This document shows, piece by piece, positions 24,149 to 33,260 of a stretch of DNA of 64,000 nucleotides. The notes beneath the pieces are model-generated. The model made no database searches and was not told the origin of the DNA. It saw only the letters and a program-made list of their open reading frames with translations. Source of the DNA: CAYJLF01 sp964371055 (GTDB lineage: Bacteria > Eisenbacteria > RBG-16-71-46 > CAIMUX01). Positions within the stretch are counted from its first letter, which is position 1; the number at the start of each line of letters is the position of its first letter. The stretch is taken from contig CAYJLF010000004.1 of assembly GCA_964371055.1 (NCBI GenBank), positions 186,001 through 250,000 on the forward strand. Reading direction: 5' to 3'. The position numbers were made by a program, and so were the translations under genes.

Positions 24149-27100
24149 GGGCGGACCCTACCAGACCGGCAGGCCTTTAGCACGAGCCACCCGAGCGGAA
24201 TCGCCAGGAGGAGAGAGGCGGCGACGGCGGCCGTCCTGAACCCCGCCACGGGTGGAACCAGGGCCTCCCCGATCGCCGAAACCCCGAGGACCAGGTAGAC
24301 CGCCACCGGCCAGACCAGGAGATTGCCGGCCGGAAGAAACCGAACCATCGCCAGGAGTGCGCCTCCCCACGCCAGGCCGAGCAGGAGGCGAACCAGGAAC
24401 TCGCCCGCGCCGTGCGCATCCGGGACCGCGATCGCGAGGACCAGGAGCCCCAAGAGGCCCAGCGCGCGCAGGCGACGCCGTTCGGCCCGCAATACCGCGA
24501 TGAACGCAGCGCCCGCGGCGGCCAGCAGGACCGTTCCCCGCGCGACCGACCAGACCATCCCCAGCCAGGGCCAGGCGTCCGCGGCGCCGATCGGGAAAGC
24601 GGGGAGTTCCGGCGACGCGGCTGTCGGCCAACGAGAAGCGAGGAAGGGACCGATCCGGCGCAACCCGGCCAGCACCGTCACCGCCGCCCCCGCGCCGAGC
24701 AGCGCGTCGGGGAGGTGCCGGCGCAGACGCGGAGTGCGCATCCACTCCGAGGCCGTCGGCCAGGCGGCGAGCGCCGCGGCCAGCACGAGCACGAAGAGGA
24801 GGTAGTTGACGACGAGGCCGAGGAGGATCCCGACTGCCGCCGTGACCTGGAAGACCTCCCACGGCACCGCGGTGATGTAACGCATCGCGACGCCCGGCCA
24901 GGCGTTGATCCCACCCGCCAGCCCTAACAGACCGAGCGGGATCGCCCCCAGGAGTACCGCCCGCCACGGCACGCGCCGCGCCCGATGGGCCGCCAACAGG
25001 TGCCACAGGACGAGCCCGATCGCCGCTCCGAAAGCGAGAAACGGCAGGATCTGCGCGGCGACGTTCCACACCGTCCGGCGCTCCTGCTCTCGCACCCACT
25101 CCTCGGGAAGCTTGAGTTCGGTCCTCCACCCCCCGATGCGATCGCCGTGGACCTCGATCCGCTCGCGGTGTTTGGCCTCGCCGACATTGCGCGGGTCGGA
25201 GAGCGACGCCTCGAACCGGAAGACGTGATCGACGCGTCGCGGGCGTTTCTCCTCCGACGCCTCGCGCAGTTCCAGCGCCCCGAGATCGCACCCCCGGACG
25301 GCGAGAAAGTGCCGCGCGACCGACTCCGCCGCGGCCGCGCTCAGCGAGGCCAGCGAGTCCCGCTCCGCGGTCGTCCGATCGAAGCGGACGATGCGTCCGG
25401 AAACCGCGTCGACCTCGACGCTGAACTCCCCCGCCTCGAGCGGCCGGAAGAACCGGGCGCGCCAGCGGAGCGGCGGAGCAGCCCCGTCGTATCGTGAGCG
25501 CAACGCATCGAATCCCCCGTGCCGGCGGAGGTAGCGCGCCTCGTTCGGATCCCGGACCCCCTGCGGCAGGATGGCGCGGCGGTACGACTCCGGGGAGACC
25601 CCCATCTCGCGCAGGAAGGACGTGGCGGTGGCCAGCGCGTCGTCACGACCGACCGTGATGCCGCGCGCGGTCTCGAGTCGCTCGCCCGGCAGGAGGAGGA
25701 GGAGGAGGGCGGCTCCCCCGATCGCCAGGGCGACCGTCCGACGCCGCCACGACCAGCGAGCGGCCGGTCCGGCGGAGTCGTCCTCCCGCGGCGCACCGGC
25801 GGACGCGTCTCCGTCTCCCGTTCCCTCAACGCTTATCGCGGTGGTTACGTCCGCCCTCGGGAAGGCACCCCTCGGATCCGGCCCGGCCCGCCGATCCTCT
25901 CCGGGGATGCCGGGCGGGACCGTGGCCGGTTCGGTCCCGGCCGGCGTCGACGCCTCCGCGTTCTCCAGTCCGTCCGGCTCGTCGAAGCGTCCGCGCCGCA
26001 GATAGCTCACGATCGCGTAGAGCAGAGGGAAGAGGATGACGCCGCCCGCGACGGCCGCCGAAATGACGTAGTAGGGATTGCCGCTGCGGAAGAGCAGCGT
26101 GCCGGTGTAGAGCGCATCGACCGTGTAGTGCCAGACAAGCGTGGCGAAGATGTTCCACCGGAGCATGATGGCGCCGATCAGGACGCCGGCGAGCCCCACC
26201 TCGAGCCCACGGATGTAGAACGGCTGGTTAGGGTAGTTCGAATGGGCGAAACCCCAGATCAAGGCCGGAATCACGATGGCGAGAAGGCGGGAGCGCAGCC
26301 CCTTCTGCAGCCAGGGGATCGGGAACATCCGGAAGAGGAACTCCTCGGTCACCGCCGGCATGAATCCGATCAAGAGCACGAAGACCCACGGGAAGGCGGT
26401 GCCGAGGAGATCGTCGTACGGCACCTCGATCGGCGCCCAGGCGCCCAGGCGCGCCGCCACCAGGTAGAAGAGCTGCTGGTAGCAGAAGAAGAAGGCGGTC
26501 AGAGCGAGCCCTAAGACGGCGGAAAGGAGAAAACGGCGCGTCCGCAGGGCGCGGCGCGTAAACCAGCCGGAAAGGGAGATCTTACCGGGATAGGCCTCGC
26601 GGTAAAGCGCCTCACCCGCGCCGGTCAGGAGAAAGATCAGCATGCCGAGCAAAAGACTGCTGAGCACGCTGCCGACCATGCGCTCTCCGAGGAAGCCGCC
26701 GAGCGAGGCGGTCGTCTCGTAGTCGTAGAAGAGCAGGGGGAGCGCATTCAACTCCGCCAGAAACTGCAACGCGAAACCGACCAGACCGAAGACGATCGCG
26801 GTTCGCCAGCGGATGTCCCGCATCCGTATCCGCAGGAGGAGAACCACCAGCACGGCGATGAAGAGGAGCAGCGTCAACGCCTGCGCGACCACCCCCGCGC
26901 TCTGGTTGAACGAACGCAGCCGCTCGTAATCCCGTGCCCACTCCTCCGGCACGTGGACGAAGAGGCGGTATCCTCCGACGGCATCACCCTGGACGCGGAC
27001 CTCGTGCCGCAGGTCGCCGCCGTTCCAGTTCGGCTGGGATCGTTTCCAGGTGAAGGTGTGATCCGCCCGCGCGGGCCGCTGCTGCGTCACGACTCCTTCG

Positions 27101-27642
27101 AACGCAAGTTGCGCCGGGTCGACCTCGACGACTCGGGCGAGGAACCTTTCCGCGATCCCGCGGGCGGAATCGGGCGCCAGGACCGCGCCCGCCGCCAGCT
27201 CCTCGATCGGATGATCGAACGCCGCGATCGCGCCGTCGACCGCGACCTCGACGCGGAATTCCTCCTTCTGCAGCGGCCGGTACCACCGCTGCCCCCAGCG
27301 CCACATCCGGACCGGATCGCTCAGGATCGCGTTCGCCTCGGGTAGACCGATCGTCCGTTCGAGGAAAACCTTCCCCTCGACATCCCAGGTGAATCGCGTC
27401 GCATGCCGGTAGCCCGCGGGATCGAGTCCCATCGCTTCCAGGAACCGGGCCGCCCGGTCGCGGGCTTCCGTGCGACTGACCTCGAAGCGGATCGACGCCT
27501 CGGGATTGACCCGCGGATAGAGGATGAAGCCGAGGACGAGCGCCGCGATCCCCGCCAGCACGGAAACGAGGAGGAACCTGCGGTCGGAACGGCTGAGCCG
27601 GGCTTCGGAACCGTCCTGCTCCTCGCGCGAGAACCAGTGCAT
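24145..27642 (-). CDS. Large CPBP-family intramembrane protease with tandem duplicated architecture
   Basis: 1165 residues, several times the usual CPBP length. Each half has an N-terminal membrane helix, a ~200-residue soluble domain and a multi-helix membrane block. The soluble domains (about 50-245 and 660-857) are related: both open with x-EA/DA-x6-FL-x-MG, include RPL-x-x-EF-x-VEV, a DH-x-F block, and end in a PEEW-x-RxxER motif before the next helix. Only the first membrane block has the CPBP catalytic motifs: EEFLFR (near 431), WGFAHSNY and LVWHYTVDA. The second has about ten helices but no such motif. The ATG at 27642 follows GGAGG; a GTG two codons upstream overlaps that signal. CPBP proteases act within the membrane; what this one cuts is unknown. 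The last four bases overlap the next gene. Confidence 0.87.
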   Translation of the reverse strand: MHWFSREEQDGSEARLSRSDRRFLLVSVLAGIAALVLGFILYPRVNPEASIRFEVSRTEARDRAARFLEAMGLDPAGYRHATRFTWDVEGKVFLERTIGLPEANAILSDPVRMWRWGQRWYRPLQKEEFRVEVAVDGAIAAFDHPIEELAAGAVLAPDSARGIAERFLARVVEVDPAQLAFEGVVTQQRPARADHTFTWKRSQPNWNGGDLRHEVRVQGDAVGGYRLFVHVPEEWARDYERLRSFNQSAGVVAQALTLLLFIAVLVVLLLRIRMRDIRWRTAIVFGLVGFALQFLAELNALPLLFYDYETTASLGGFLGERMVGSVLSSLLLGMLIFLLTGAGEALYREAYPGKISLSGWFTRRALRTRRFLLSAVLGLALTAFFFCYQQLFYLVAARLGAWAPIEVPYDDLLGTAFPWVFVLLIGFMPAVTEEFLFRMFPIPWLQKGLRSRLLAIVIPALIWGFAHSNYPNQPFYIRGLEVGLAGVLIGAIMLRWNIFATLVWHYTVDALYTGTLLFRSGNPYYVISAAVAGGVILFPLLYAIVSYLRRGRFDEPDGLENAEASTPAGTEPATVPPGIPGEDRRAGPDPRGAFPRADVTTAISVEGTGDGDASAGAPREDDSAGPAARWSWRRRTVALAIGGAALLLLLLPGERLETARGITVGRDDALATATSFLREMGVSPESYRRAILPQGVRDPNEARYLRRHGGFDALRSRYDGAAPPLRWRARFFRPLEAGEFSVEVDAVSGRIVRFDRTTAERDSLASLSAAAAESVARHFLAVRGCDLGALELREASEEKRPRRVDHVFRFEASLSDPRNVGEAKHRERIEVHGDRIGGWRTELKLPEEWVREQERRTVWNVAAQILPFLAFGAAIGLVLWHLLAAHRARRVPWRAVLLGAIPLGLLGLAGGINAWPGVAMRYITAVPWEVFQVTAAVGILLGLVVNYLLFVLVLAAALAAWPTASEWMRTPRLRRHLPDALLGAGAAVTVLAGLRRIGPFLASRWPTAASPELPAFPIGAADAWPWLGMVWSVARGTVLLAAAGAAFIAVLRAERRRLRALGLLGLLVLAIAVPDAHGAGEFLVRLLLGLAWGGALLAMVRFLPAGNLLVWPVAVYLVLGVSAIGEALVPPVAGFRTAAVAASLLLAIPLGWLVLKACRSGRVRP

Positions 27643-27751
27643 CCTCACCTCCGGGAATCCGGGCCCCGCGCTCGGCGGAGCATCATTCCGTGCGGCCGCG
27701 CCGCCGCCGCGGCCTGCCCCCGACGCCTGGTCGCTGCTTCCGCCACCGCGA

Positions 27752-28330
27752 TCAGTCGCTGCCGAAGAGCGCCCGCTCGACGGCCTCGCAGAGGATGTGA
27801 CCCGCCAGGATGTGCGCTTCCTGAATCCGCGGAGTCTCCTCCGAGTCGATGGCGAGGCAGTGATCGCACCACGCCCGCATCCTGCCCCCGCCCCGGCCGG
27901 TCAACCCCACGGTCGCGAGCCCGCGCGCGCGGGCGGTCTCGAGCGCGCGAACCACGTTCGCGGAATTGCCACTGGTCGAGATCCCGACCGCCACATCGCC
28001 GGCCCGTCCGATCCCGGCCAACTGCCGGGAGAAGACCTGGTCGTAGCCGTAGTCATTGCCGATGGCGGTCAGCGAGGAGCTGTTCACCGTGAGGGAGAGC
28101 GCGGCGAGCGGCTCCCGATCCTGGTAGAACCGCCCCGCCAGCTCGCACTCGAGATGCTGCGCATCGGCGGCCGAACCGCCGTTGCCGAAAAAGATCACCT
28201 TGTGGCCGGCGCGGATCGCCCCCGTCCAGAGCTCCGCGATCCGATCGAGCAGTTCTGCCTGCTCCACCAGTGTCCGCTTGACCCGGATCGACTCCTCGAC
28301 CCGTACCCGGATCTCCTCGCGGGTGATCAC
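27752..28330 (-). CDS. gmhA: D-sedoheptulose-7-phosphate isomerase
   Basis: 192 residues, exactly the GmhA size. SIS-domain motifs are clear: IFFGNGGSAADAQHLECEL carries the active-site Ser/Asn/Asp and the zinc-binding His; GISTSGNSANVV is the phosphate loop; and IQEAHILAGHILCE supplies the catalytic Gln/Glu and His. It converts sedoheptulose 7-phosphate to D-glycero-D-manno-heptose 7-phosphate, the first step of heptose nucleotide synthesis for LPS or surface glycans. The kinase and nucleotidyltransferase of the same route lie upstream on the same strand, with a glycosyltransferase between. The ATG sits 32 bases after the glycosyltransferase stop. Confidence 0.95.
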   Translation of the reverse strand: MITREEIRVRVEESIRVKRTLVEQAELLDRIAELWTGAIRAGHKVIFFGNGGSAADAQHLECELAGRFYQDREPLAALSLTVNSSSLTAIGNDYGYDQVFSRQLAGIGRAGDVAVGISTSGNSANVVRALETARARGLATVGLTGRGGGRMRAWCDHCLAIDSEETPRIQEAHILAGHILCEAVERALFGSD

Positions 28331-28362
28331 GCTGCCCTCCCTTTCTCCCGGTCCGCCGGGGG

Positions 28363-29550
28363 CTACCTTTGGTCCCTGCGCTCCCGGCTTGCCCGAATCT
28401 CGAGGACCAGATCCTCGATCGCGTCGATCATCCGGTCCCAGGAGTAGAGCTCCTTTTCGACGGCGATCCGGGCGACGAGACCTTCCTCGAGTCGTTCGCG
28501 GTAGTAACGCACGACGGCGGCGGCCAACGCCTCCGGATCTTCGGGGGGGACGACGAGGCCGGTCTCCTCATGCCGCACCACCTCGGCCAGACCACCCACG
28601 TCGGTGCAGATCACCGGCCGCTCGAGCTGCCAGGCGATCTGGACGATCCCGCTTTGCGTGGCCGAACGGTACGGCAGCACGACGACATCGGCCGCCGAGA
28701 AATAGAGGCCCACTTTCTCGTTCGGCACATACGCATCGATCAGGTCAACGGCCGCCGTGAGGCCGAGGCGGTTCACGAGCGCGGTCGTCTCCGCCCGCTC
28801 CTCGTAGAACTCCCCCAGGACCAGGAGGCGCGGCGCCGGTTCCAGCTCTGACCGCACACGGGGCATCGCCCGCAGCAGCAGGTCGAGCCCCTTGTAGCGG
28901 CGCACGAAACCGAAGAAGAGCAGGAGAGGTTGCTCGGGATCGAGTCCCAGAGCCCGGCGTGCCTCCCGCTTGTCGATCCGCGGGCCGAAGAGGTTGTAGA
29001 CCGGGTGCGGCACCTCTCGATAGCGCGCCTTCGGGTGGAGTCGGAGGAGATCGGCCCGCACGGCTCCCGACTGCGCGATGTAGCCGTCGGTCACGCGCAT
29101 CAGCCAGCGCGTCAGGGGAAGGTCGAAGGGCCGTGGCTCGTGCGGGATCAGGTTGTCGATGATCATGATCGTGACCGGGGGCCGTGAGCGCATCTTCGCG
29201 CGGAGCCGCCGGAGGATCGTGCCGTACGAAGGGGCGAAGAAGGGCATCCAGTACTTGAACAGCACGACATCGGGACAGCGCGCGGCCAGGTAGTCCGCCG
29301 CGTGGAACCAGCTCCCCGGGCCGATCGAATCGACGAGCGGCACGGCCGGGTAGCGGACCGGATCCTCGCTCGCGTCGATCTGCGTCTGCCCGGGGAAGAG
29401 GATGGAGGGGTATTGGCGGGAGTACGAGACGAACTCCACCCGGTGACGGCGGGAGAGCTCGCGGGCCAGGATCGCGGTGTACTGCGCGATGCCGCCGCGC
29501 ATCGGATGCGCGATGCCGACGATCCCGACTTTGAGCGGAGGTCCGCTCAT
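28363..29550 (-). CDS. GT4-family glycosyltransferase
   Basis: 395 residues with GT-B fold. The N-terminal domain starts KVGIVGIAHPMRGGIAQYT (acceptor side); the C-terminal domain shows LLLFFGFVRRYKGLDLLL, PRLLVLGEF and the donor-binding E-x7-E-like region RSATQSGIVQIAWQLERPVI followed by TDVGGLAEVV. These are retaining GT4-family features. Located within the heptose cluster, it may transfer the activated heptose or another sugar during LPS or glycan assembly, though donor and acceptor are not predictable. ATG 29550 overlaps the stop of the upstream kinase gene by four bases. Confidence 0.9.
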   Translation of the reverse strand: MSGPPLKVGIVGIAHPMRGGIAQYTAILARELSRRHRVEFVSYSRQYPSILFPGQTQIDASEDPVRYPAVPLVDSIGPGSWFHAADYLAARCPDVVLFKYWMPFFAPSYGTILRRLRAKMRSRPPVTIMIIDNLIPHEPRPFDLPLTRWLMRVTDGYIAQSGAVRADLLRLHPKARYREVPHPVYNLFGPRIDKREARRALGLDPEQPLLLFFGFVRRYKGLDLLLRAMPRVRSELEPAPRLLVLGEFYEERAETTALVNRLGLTAAVDLIDAYVPNEKVGLYFSAADVVVLPYRSATQSGIVQIAWQLERPVICTDVGGLAEVVRHEETGLVVPPEDPEALAAAVVRYYRERLEEGLVARIAVEKELYSWDRMIDAIEDLVLEIRASRERRDQR

Positions 29551-30566
29551 GTCACCGTCCAGGTCTGGAGTCCCAGCCCTTCGAAGGCGAACGGGGTGAT
29601 CTCGCCTCCTTCGGCGCGCAGGGCCTCCGCGACGAGATGACGCCGTTCGAACGGCACGAGCACCAGGAGATAGCCGCCGCCGCCCGCGCCCAGGATCTTG
29701 CCTCCGACCGCCCCTTCCTCCCGCGCCCGCGCGTAGAGCCGGTCGATCGCGGGGCTCGAGATTTCGGACTGGAGCTGCTTCTTCCACTCCCACGCTTCGT
29801 GCAGCGCCGATCCGAACTCGAGGATCCGGTCGCGCAGAAGAAGGGTCTTCATCTCCAGCGTCAGCCGCTTCATCTCGTCGAGCGAGGCCACTACCTCGGC
29901 CTGGCCGGCCGCGTACGCCCGGGCCTGTTTCTCCACGATCCGGGCACCGAGGCGGGTACGCCCGGTGTAACAGAGCAGGAGCGAGACCTCGAGTTCGTTG
30001 ATGGTGGCGGTGCGCAGGCGAAGCGGGTTGACCACGGTGTGGTCGGCATGGAACTCGATGAAGTTGAACCCGCCGAAGGTGGCCGCGTACTGGTCCTGGC
30101 GCCCGCCGGCGAGCCGCAGGTCCTCGCGCTCGATCCGGTAGGTCAGCTCGGCGATCTCGTAGGGCGTCAGCGGACGGCGGAGCCACTCGGAGAAGACGCC
30201 GACCAGCGTCACGACCATGGTCGAGGAGGAACCGAGCCCGCTGCCGGGAGGGGCGTCCGTTCGCAGGAAGACCTTGAGGCCGGAAGGAAGCGGTCCTTCG
30301 GACTGGAAGGCGTTCAGCGTGCCGGTGACGAGGTCGAGCTCTCCATCCGGCTCGAGCCGGCGCCCGAGGGGATACTCCCGCGTCACGCCGAAGTCGAGCG
30401 AAGTGACCCGCGCGATCGGCTCGGAGATCGGCTCGAGCGAGGCATAGGCATGCTTATCGATCGTGGCCGAGAGGACGACGCCCCCCTTCTCTTCGGTGTA
30501 GGGCGACACGTCGGTGCCGCCGCCGCAGAAGCTGATGCGGAGCGGCGCGCGAGCGCGGATGATCAT
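29547..30566 (-). CDS. hddA: GHMP-family D-glycero-alpha-D-manno-heptose 7-phosphate kinase-like protein
   Basis: 339 residues, the size of HddA. GHMP kinase signatures: N-terminal APLRISFCGGGTDV, the P-loop motif PPGSGLGSSSTMVV, and the third motif ILGAGGGGYLLVL near the C-terminus. In the GDP-heptose pathway it phosphorylates heptose 7-phosphate at C1 with alpha configuration. The presence of a GHMP kinase rather than the PfkB-type HldE indicates the GDP-D-alpha-D-heptose branch. Related kinases for fucose or galactose exist, but the neighbouring gmhA and hddC-like genes favour heptose. Its 3' end overlaps the glycosyltransferase; 55 bases separate it from the nucleotidyltransferase upstream. 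Confidence 0.85.
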   Translation of the reverse strand: MIIRARAPLRISFCGGGTDVSPYTEEKGGVVLSATIDKHAYASLEPISEPIARVTSLDFGVTREYPLGRRLEPDGELDLVTGTLNAFQSEGPLPSGLKVFLRTDAPPGSGLGSSSTMVVTLVGVFSEWLRRPLTPYEIAELTYRIEREDLRLAGGRQDQYAATFGGFNFIEFHADHTVVNPLRLRTATINELEVSLLLCYTGRTRLGARIVEKQARAYAAGQAEVVASLDEMKRLTLEMKTLLLRDRILEFGSALHEAWEWKKQLQSEISSPAIDRLYARAREEGAVGGKILGAGGGGYLLVLVPFERRHLVAEALRAEGGEITPFAFEGLGLQTWTVT

Positions 30567-30621
30567 GCTCTTCTCTCTTCCCCCCGGTCGAGCCGGCGAC
30601 GCGGCGCGCGCGCGCGGGCCC

Positions 30622-31377
30622 TCAAGGCGCCTCCTCCATCCGCCGGCGGATCCAGCGGAACTCCTCCTGCGCGGCCGTGAGACGCGCGGGTGTGCCGATG
30701 TCGCGAAAGAAGAAACGCCCGGTCAGGGCGCGCAACCGTCCCTCCGCCGCCAGTTCCGGCAGCAGATCCCGCTCCAGGCTGAACGTTCCCCCCGGCAGGG
30801 CGCGCAGCAGCGCCCCCCCGGCGACGTAGACCCCGGCGTTGATCCAGCCGGCTCCAGCTCCCCCCTTCTCGCGGAAGGAGATCACGCGTCCCTCTGCATC
30901 GACTTCGAGGCCGCCGTAGTCCGAGGTGTCTGCGACGCGGACGGCCAGGAGGGTCATGGCGCGACCCGCCGCGGCGCCGTGGCCCGCGTGCGTGGCCAGC
31001 AGGTCCGGGTAGTAGGCCTCAGCGTAGGAGTCGCCGTTCAGAATGAGGTTCGTCCGCGCCGCTTCCCCCCCGGCGAGGGCGAGCGCGCCTCCCGTGCCGA
31101 GCGGCTCCGGTTCGATCGAGAAGGTGAGTCCGGAGCCGCGGATCACCCGCCGAACCGCCTCCGCGCCGCGGCCGAGGCAAAGCACGGTGCGCGCGAATCC
31201 CTGGAGACGGAGCAGACGCAGGACGTAGGTGAGGAACGGGCGCCCGGCGACCGGAATGATCGCCTTGGGGCGGTCCTCCACCCCGGCGAGTCGGGTCCCC
31301 AGGCCACCGCAGAGGACGAAGGCCGGCACGTGACGCGGCTGCGCCATCCTGCGGCGTGATGGTTCTTCTCCCTGCAT
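30622..31377 (-). CDS. hddC: HddC-like nucleotidyltransferase (heptose 1-phosphate guanylyltransferase-type)
   Basis: 251 residues. The nucleotidyltransferase signature is seen as VLCGGLGTRLAGVEDRPKA, followed by IPVAGRPFLTYVL, NLILNGDSYAE (metal-binding Asp) and WINAGVYV. Sequence class is that of sugar-1-phosphate nucleotidyltransferases of the HddC/RfbA superfamily. Beside gmhA and hddA it most likely makes GDP-D-glycero-alpha-D-manno-heptose. The phosphatase step (GmhB/HddB) is not encoded in the window. The start is uncertain: the ATG at 31377 and one at 31347 (MAQPRH) both lack a good Shine-Dalgarno; the family core begins just after the second. Confidence 0.83.
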   Translation of the reverse strand: MQGEEPSRRRMAQPRHVPAFVLCGGLGTRLAGVEDRPKAIIPVAGRPFLTYVLRLLRLQGFARTVLCLGRGAEAVRRVIRGSGLTFSIEPEPLGTGGALALAGGEAARTNLILNGDSYAEAYYPDLLATHAGHGAAAGRAMTLLAVRVADTSDYGGLEVDAEGRVISFREKGGAGAGWINAGVYVAGGALLRALPGGTFSLERDLLPELAAEGRLRALTGRFFFRDIGTPARLTAAQEEFRWIRRRMEEAP

Positions 31378-31410
31378 GGTGCGGGATTATGGGGCGGTGG
31401 CCAGAAAGGG

Positions 31411-32403
31411 TCAAGGCGACGGAACAGGACCTGCGGGCGCGGTCTCTTCCGGATGCGCCTCCCGCCACAGCTCCGCAAATCGCTCCAGGGAGCCGGGGGC
31501 ATAGCCGGCATAGTGATTGTTGAAGTAGACCAGGACCTGCGGCACGCGGCGGAGCAACTCGCCGACCGGGTCGATCCAGGCCCGCATCTCGTCCGCGCGG
31601 TCGACGATCACCTCGCTCCAGTCGCGGTCGCGCGTCCCACTCTCCCGCGCCCGGGCCACGAGGTTGTCCATCGAGCGGTGGTCCCCCAGAAACCGTAGAT
31701 AGGCGAAGTCGGCCGAGACCGGATCGATCCGGCGCATGATCTCGGCCGCGGCCGGCATGGTCGGATAGGCGGTCAACGCCAGCGCCACGCCGCGGCGACG
31801 CAGCAGTTCGACCAACGCCTCGTCCACCCAGCCGCGATTGCGGACTTCGACCACGAAGTGCCACCCCGAAGGCAACTGCGGCAGAAAGCGCTCAAGGCGC
31901 CGGCGGAAGTCAGCGCCGTGGCGATACTCCTCGGCATCCCTCCCCTTGGCCACATAGGGAAACTGGAAGAGGAGAGGCCCCCGTTTCTCCCGGAGGAGTT
32001 CCATCAGGGAGACAAACCGGTTCCATTCGTCACCGCAGTCCTGCAGGTAGAGCTCGTGCGTGATGACCTTTGGCACCTTGGCGGAGAAGAGGAAACCGTC
32101 GGGCACCCGATCGTGCCAGGCCTGGACGGTGCGTCGCGAAGGCATCGCATGCCAGGTGGCATCGATCTCCACGGTGTCGAAGCGGGTCGCGTAGTGGGCA
32201 AGGAACTGCTCCGACCGCAAACCCGGCGGATAGAACGGTCCGCACCAGTCGGGGCTGCTGTAGGAAGACGTCCCGAGGCGCAGTCCTGGCGCCAGCTCCG
32301 CGAGCGAACGTCGCCCGGCGTCCAATGCCAGTCGCTCAGCGTCCAGCTCCAGTTGGACCGGCGCGGTCGCACGCGCCGGTCGCTTCTCACCCGCGCCCTT
32401 CAC
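31411..32403 (-). CDS. DUF72 family protein
   Basis: 330 residues matching DUF72 (YecE-like), a TIM-barrel family of unknown function. Typical elements are LRLGTSSYSSPDWCGPFYP, FLAHYATRFDTVEIDATWHAMPS-type segments, GFLFSAKVPKVITH, WHFVVEVRN and VLVYFNNHYAGYAPG at the C-terminal strand. The family has been likened to AP endonuclease/xylose isomerase-type barrels, but no activity is proven. The first 40 residues are a charged extension not common in short homologs. Its ATG overlaps the stop of the TerB-like gene upstream (ATGA), so the two are co-translated. Confidence 0.9.
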   Translation of the reverse strand: MKGAGEKRPARATAPVQLELDAERLALDAGRRSLAELAPGLRLGTSSYSSPDWCGPFYPPGLRSEQFLAHYATRFDTVEIDATWHAMPSRRTVQAWHDRVPDGFLFSAKVPKVITHELYLQDCGDEWNRFVSLMELLREKRGPLLFQFPYVAKGRDAEEYRHGADFRRRLERFLPQLPSGWHFVVEVRNRGWVDEALVELLRRRGVALALTAYPTMPAAAEIMRRIDPVSADFAYLRFLGDHRSMDNLVARARESGTRDRDWSEVIVDRADEMRAWIDPVGELLRRVPQVLVYFNNHYAGYAPGSLERFAELWREAHPEETAPAGPVPSP

Positions 32404-33260
32404 GCCGCCCCCGTCGCCGCATCCAGACGGATGCGATGGAACTCCTGCGGCTCGATCCAGAGGTAGTTAGCGATCAGCCGGATCTCCGTCTCTTCCTCCC
32501 GGGAGAGCGCGCCGTCCGCTCGCGCCACTGCGAAGAGCGAACGGAGGAGGCGCCTCCGTTCTTCCTCCGGGGAGACGCGGTTGAAGGCGGCGCAGAGATG
32601 CTGGCGGTCGCCCGCGCGAGTGGAGGCGTGGCGCATCGACTCGAGGACCGCACCGGCCTCGGTCGCATCCAGGTCGGCCGCCTCTGCCAGCGCACGGCGG
32701 GCCCGCGCTTCGTCCGCTGGGGCGGTGGCGCCGCCGGCCCGCGCGACCCGCAACGCCAGGAGTCCGAAGAGGACGAGTCGCTCGCGTTCCTCCGGGGTGG
32801 CTCGGGCTCCCGCCGGGCTCGCCAAGATCGGAGCACGCAGACGCCGGCCGAATCCGCCCAAGGCCGCGCGAGCCCGGCTGACCAGGGGCGACCCGCCTCC
32901 GTGAGACGGCGCGGCCGCCTCGTCCTCGGCGAGCATGATGGCACGGAGGGCCGCCAGGTGGCGCGTCTCTTCGGGATCGATCGATCCATCGGCTTCGACC
33001 AACCGCTCCGCCTTCTCGACCATCGCCGCCCTCTCCGCCCGGGAGGCGACGAGCCGGCGGAGCTCGGCGAGCGACGCCTCGAAGCGATCCAGCGGCACGG
33101 GCTCGTCCAGAAGGTCTTCCACCTCTTCCCGCTCCTCCGGTGTCAGGTCGAGACGCGCGGTCCAGCGCCGGATCGCGGAAGCCTCTTCGGCCGAAACCGT
33201 CCCGTCCGCCCAGGCCAGCGCGACCAGAACCTTCGCCTGCACTGCGTCGACACGACTCAT
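32400..33260 (-). CDS. TerB-like protein with two helical domains
   Basis: 286 residues, mostly helical. Two or three TerB-like repeats with acidic DG loops are seen: LAWADGTVSAEEASAIRRW (residues ~14-32), RLVEADGSIDPEETRHLA (~85-102) and FAVARADGALSREEETEIR (~243-261). The loops resemble EF-hand/TerB metal sites. TerB-domain proteins are often membrane-associated stress factors, but the function here is unknown. A second TerB/DUF533-like gene lies at 8610-9257 with related loop motifs. It overlaps the DUF72 gene start by four bases. Confidence 0.75.
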   Translation of the reverse strand: MSRVDAVQAKVLVALAWADGTVSAEEASAIRRWTARLDLTPEEREEVEDLLDEPVPLDRFEASLAELRRLVASRAERAAMVEKAERLVEADGSIDPEETRHLAALRAIMLAEDEAAAPSHGGGSPLVSRARAALGGFGRRLRAPILASPAGARATPEERERLVLFGLLALRVARAGGATAPADEARARRALAEAADLDATEAGAVLESMRHASTRAGDRQHLCAAFNRVSPEEERRRLLRSLFAVARADGALSREEETEIRLIANYLWIEPQEFHRIRLDAATGAA

